Assembly: GCA_035946955.1 (NCBI GenBank)
Contig: DASYYE010000327.1
Span: 1-30,398, forward strand
DNA length: 30,398 nt
Direction: 5' to 3'
Source of the DNA: DASYYE01 sp035946955
Lineage (GTDB): Bacteria > Actinomycetota > Actinomycetes > Streptosporangiales > Streptosporangiaceae
In this document: piece by piece, positions 30,302 to 30,398 of the stretch
Position numbering within the stretch: the first letter of the stretch is position 1
Layout of the letters: every line of letters starts with the position of its first letter
Translations under genes and position numbers: made by a program
Notes under the pieces: generated by a model
The model's database searches: none
The model's input: only the letters and a program-made list of their open reading frames with translations
What the model was told of the DNA's origin: nothing

Positions 30302-30398
30302 ATGCAGACGTGGGACGCGATCCGCGCGCGCCGCAACGTGCGCCTGCCGGTCCTCATCGACACGGTCGCCTGGGTGTGCCTTGCGGACGGCAGAGTCT
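30302..30398 (+). CDS. Fused reading frame: nitroreductase-like start joined to Nudix-like sequence (partial)
   Basis: ATG 30302, with AGGA 7 nt upstream, opens a frame to the window end. The first 14 residues (MQTWDAIRARRNVR) are the characteristic start of FMN-dependent nitroreductases. Thereafter the expected continuation is absent; IDTVAWVCLADGRV instead matches the first strands of a Nudix hydrolase (cf. AWVCxxDGRVL in that family). I infer a deletion that joined the start of one gene to an adjacent one. A Nudix hydrolase with an unusual leader is the alternative. Only 32 codons are visible. Confidence 0.5.
   Translation, partial: MQTWDAIRARRNVRLPVLIDTVAWVCLADGRV

Noticed and set aside
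1..30398. Biosynthetic gene cluster, prophage or integrative element
   Set aside because: No polyketide, peptide or terpene synthase, no integrase, transposase or phage structural gene, and no tRNA attachment site was found.

Overview
The window reads as chromosomal DNA from a high-GC Gram-positive soil actinomycete. Evidence: strong G/C at third codon positions, GTG and TTG starts, TANNNT -10 boxes placed exactly 6-7 nt before start codons (leaderless mRNAs), a NarL-type two-component pair, a WYL regulator, several TetR-plus-exporter pairs and secreted WNGxxW repeat proteins. The exact genus cannot be read from the sequence. There are no rRNA, tRNA, transposase, phage or CRISPR genes.

Layout. 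1-465: N-terminal part of a LuxR-type AAA regulator (minus). 595-2861: AhpD-like peroxidase partner and a 14-TM MFS exporter (minus), each with its own hairpin terminator; the exporter is divergent from its TetR repressor (2934-3545), with operator palindromes between them. 3599-5865: VOC protein, then a translationally coupled ABC-2 exporter pair. 5894-7143: a scarred ridA copy, a GNAT and a Nudix hydrolase. 7213-9477: P-loop kinase, a 630-bp repeat-filled gap, and a secreted propeller-like protein. 9665-12698: two alpha/beta hydrolases, a damaged aminoglycoside-phosphotransferase-like gene and a P-loop kinase. 12724-16154: remains of an ABC transporter operon divergent from an intact NarL-type kinase/regulator pair. 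15954-18494: GNAT, hydrolase and divergent WYL regulator. 18504-19989: CcdA and a lipoprotein whose reading frame crosses an in-frame TGA. 20211-21840: M20 amidohydrolase and cupin. 21911-24187: a 758-aa secreted protein with 14 Cys-pair repeats. 24332-26833: second MFS exporter and TetR. 26992-29007: UvrD-type helicase. 29047-30292: SRPBCC protein and divergent TetR. 30302-end: a fused reading frame.

Two things stand out. First, the gene at 19405-19989 is best read as a selenoprotein: TGA lies exactly where a thioredoxin-fold CxxC would have its first Cys (U-M-T-C), a stem-loop with a GU-containing apical loop follows it, and the membrane thiol-electron carrier CcdA is next in the operon. 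Second, at least five genes (ridA, the APH-like gene, an ABC ATPase/permease pair, a hydrolase after it, and the gene at the right edge) keep recognisable beginnings and ends but have lost their middles. This looks like a series of small deletions rather than decay by point mutation.

Most efflux and enzyme genes sit next to a divergent regulator with a palindrome in the shared promoter, so the region looks like a patchwork of small, individually regulated stress or xenobiotic-response modules.
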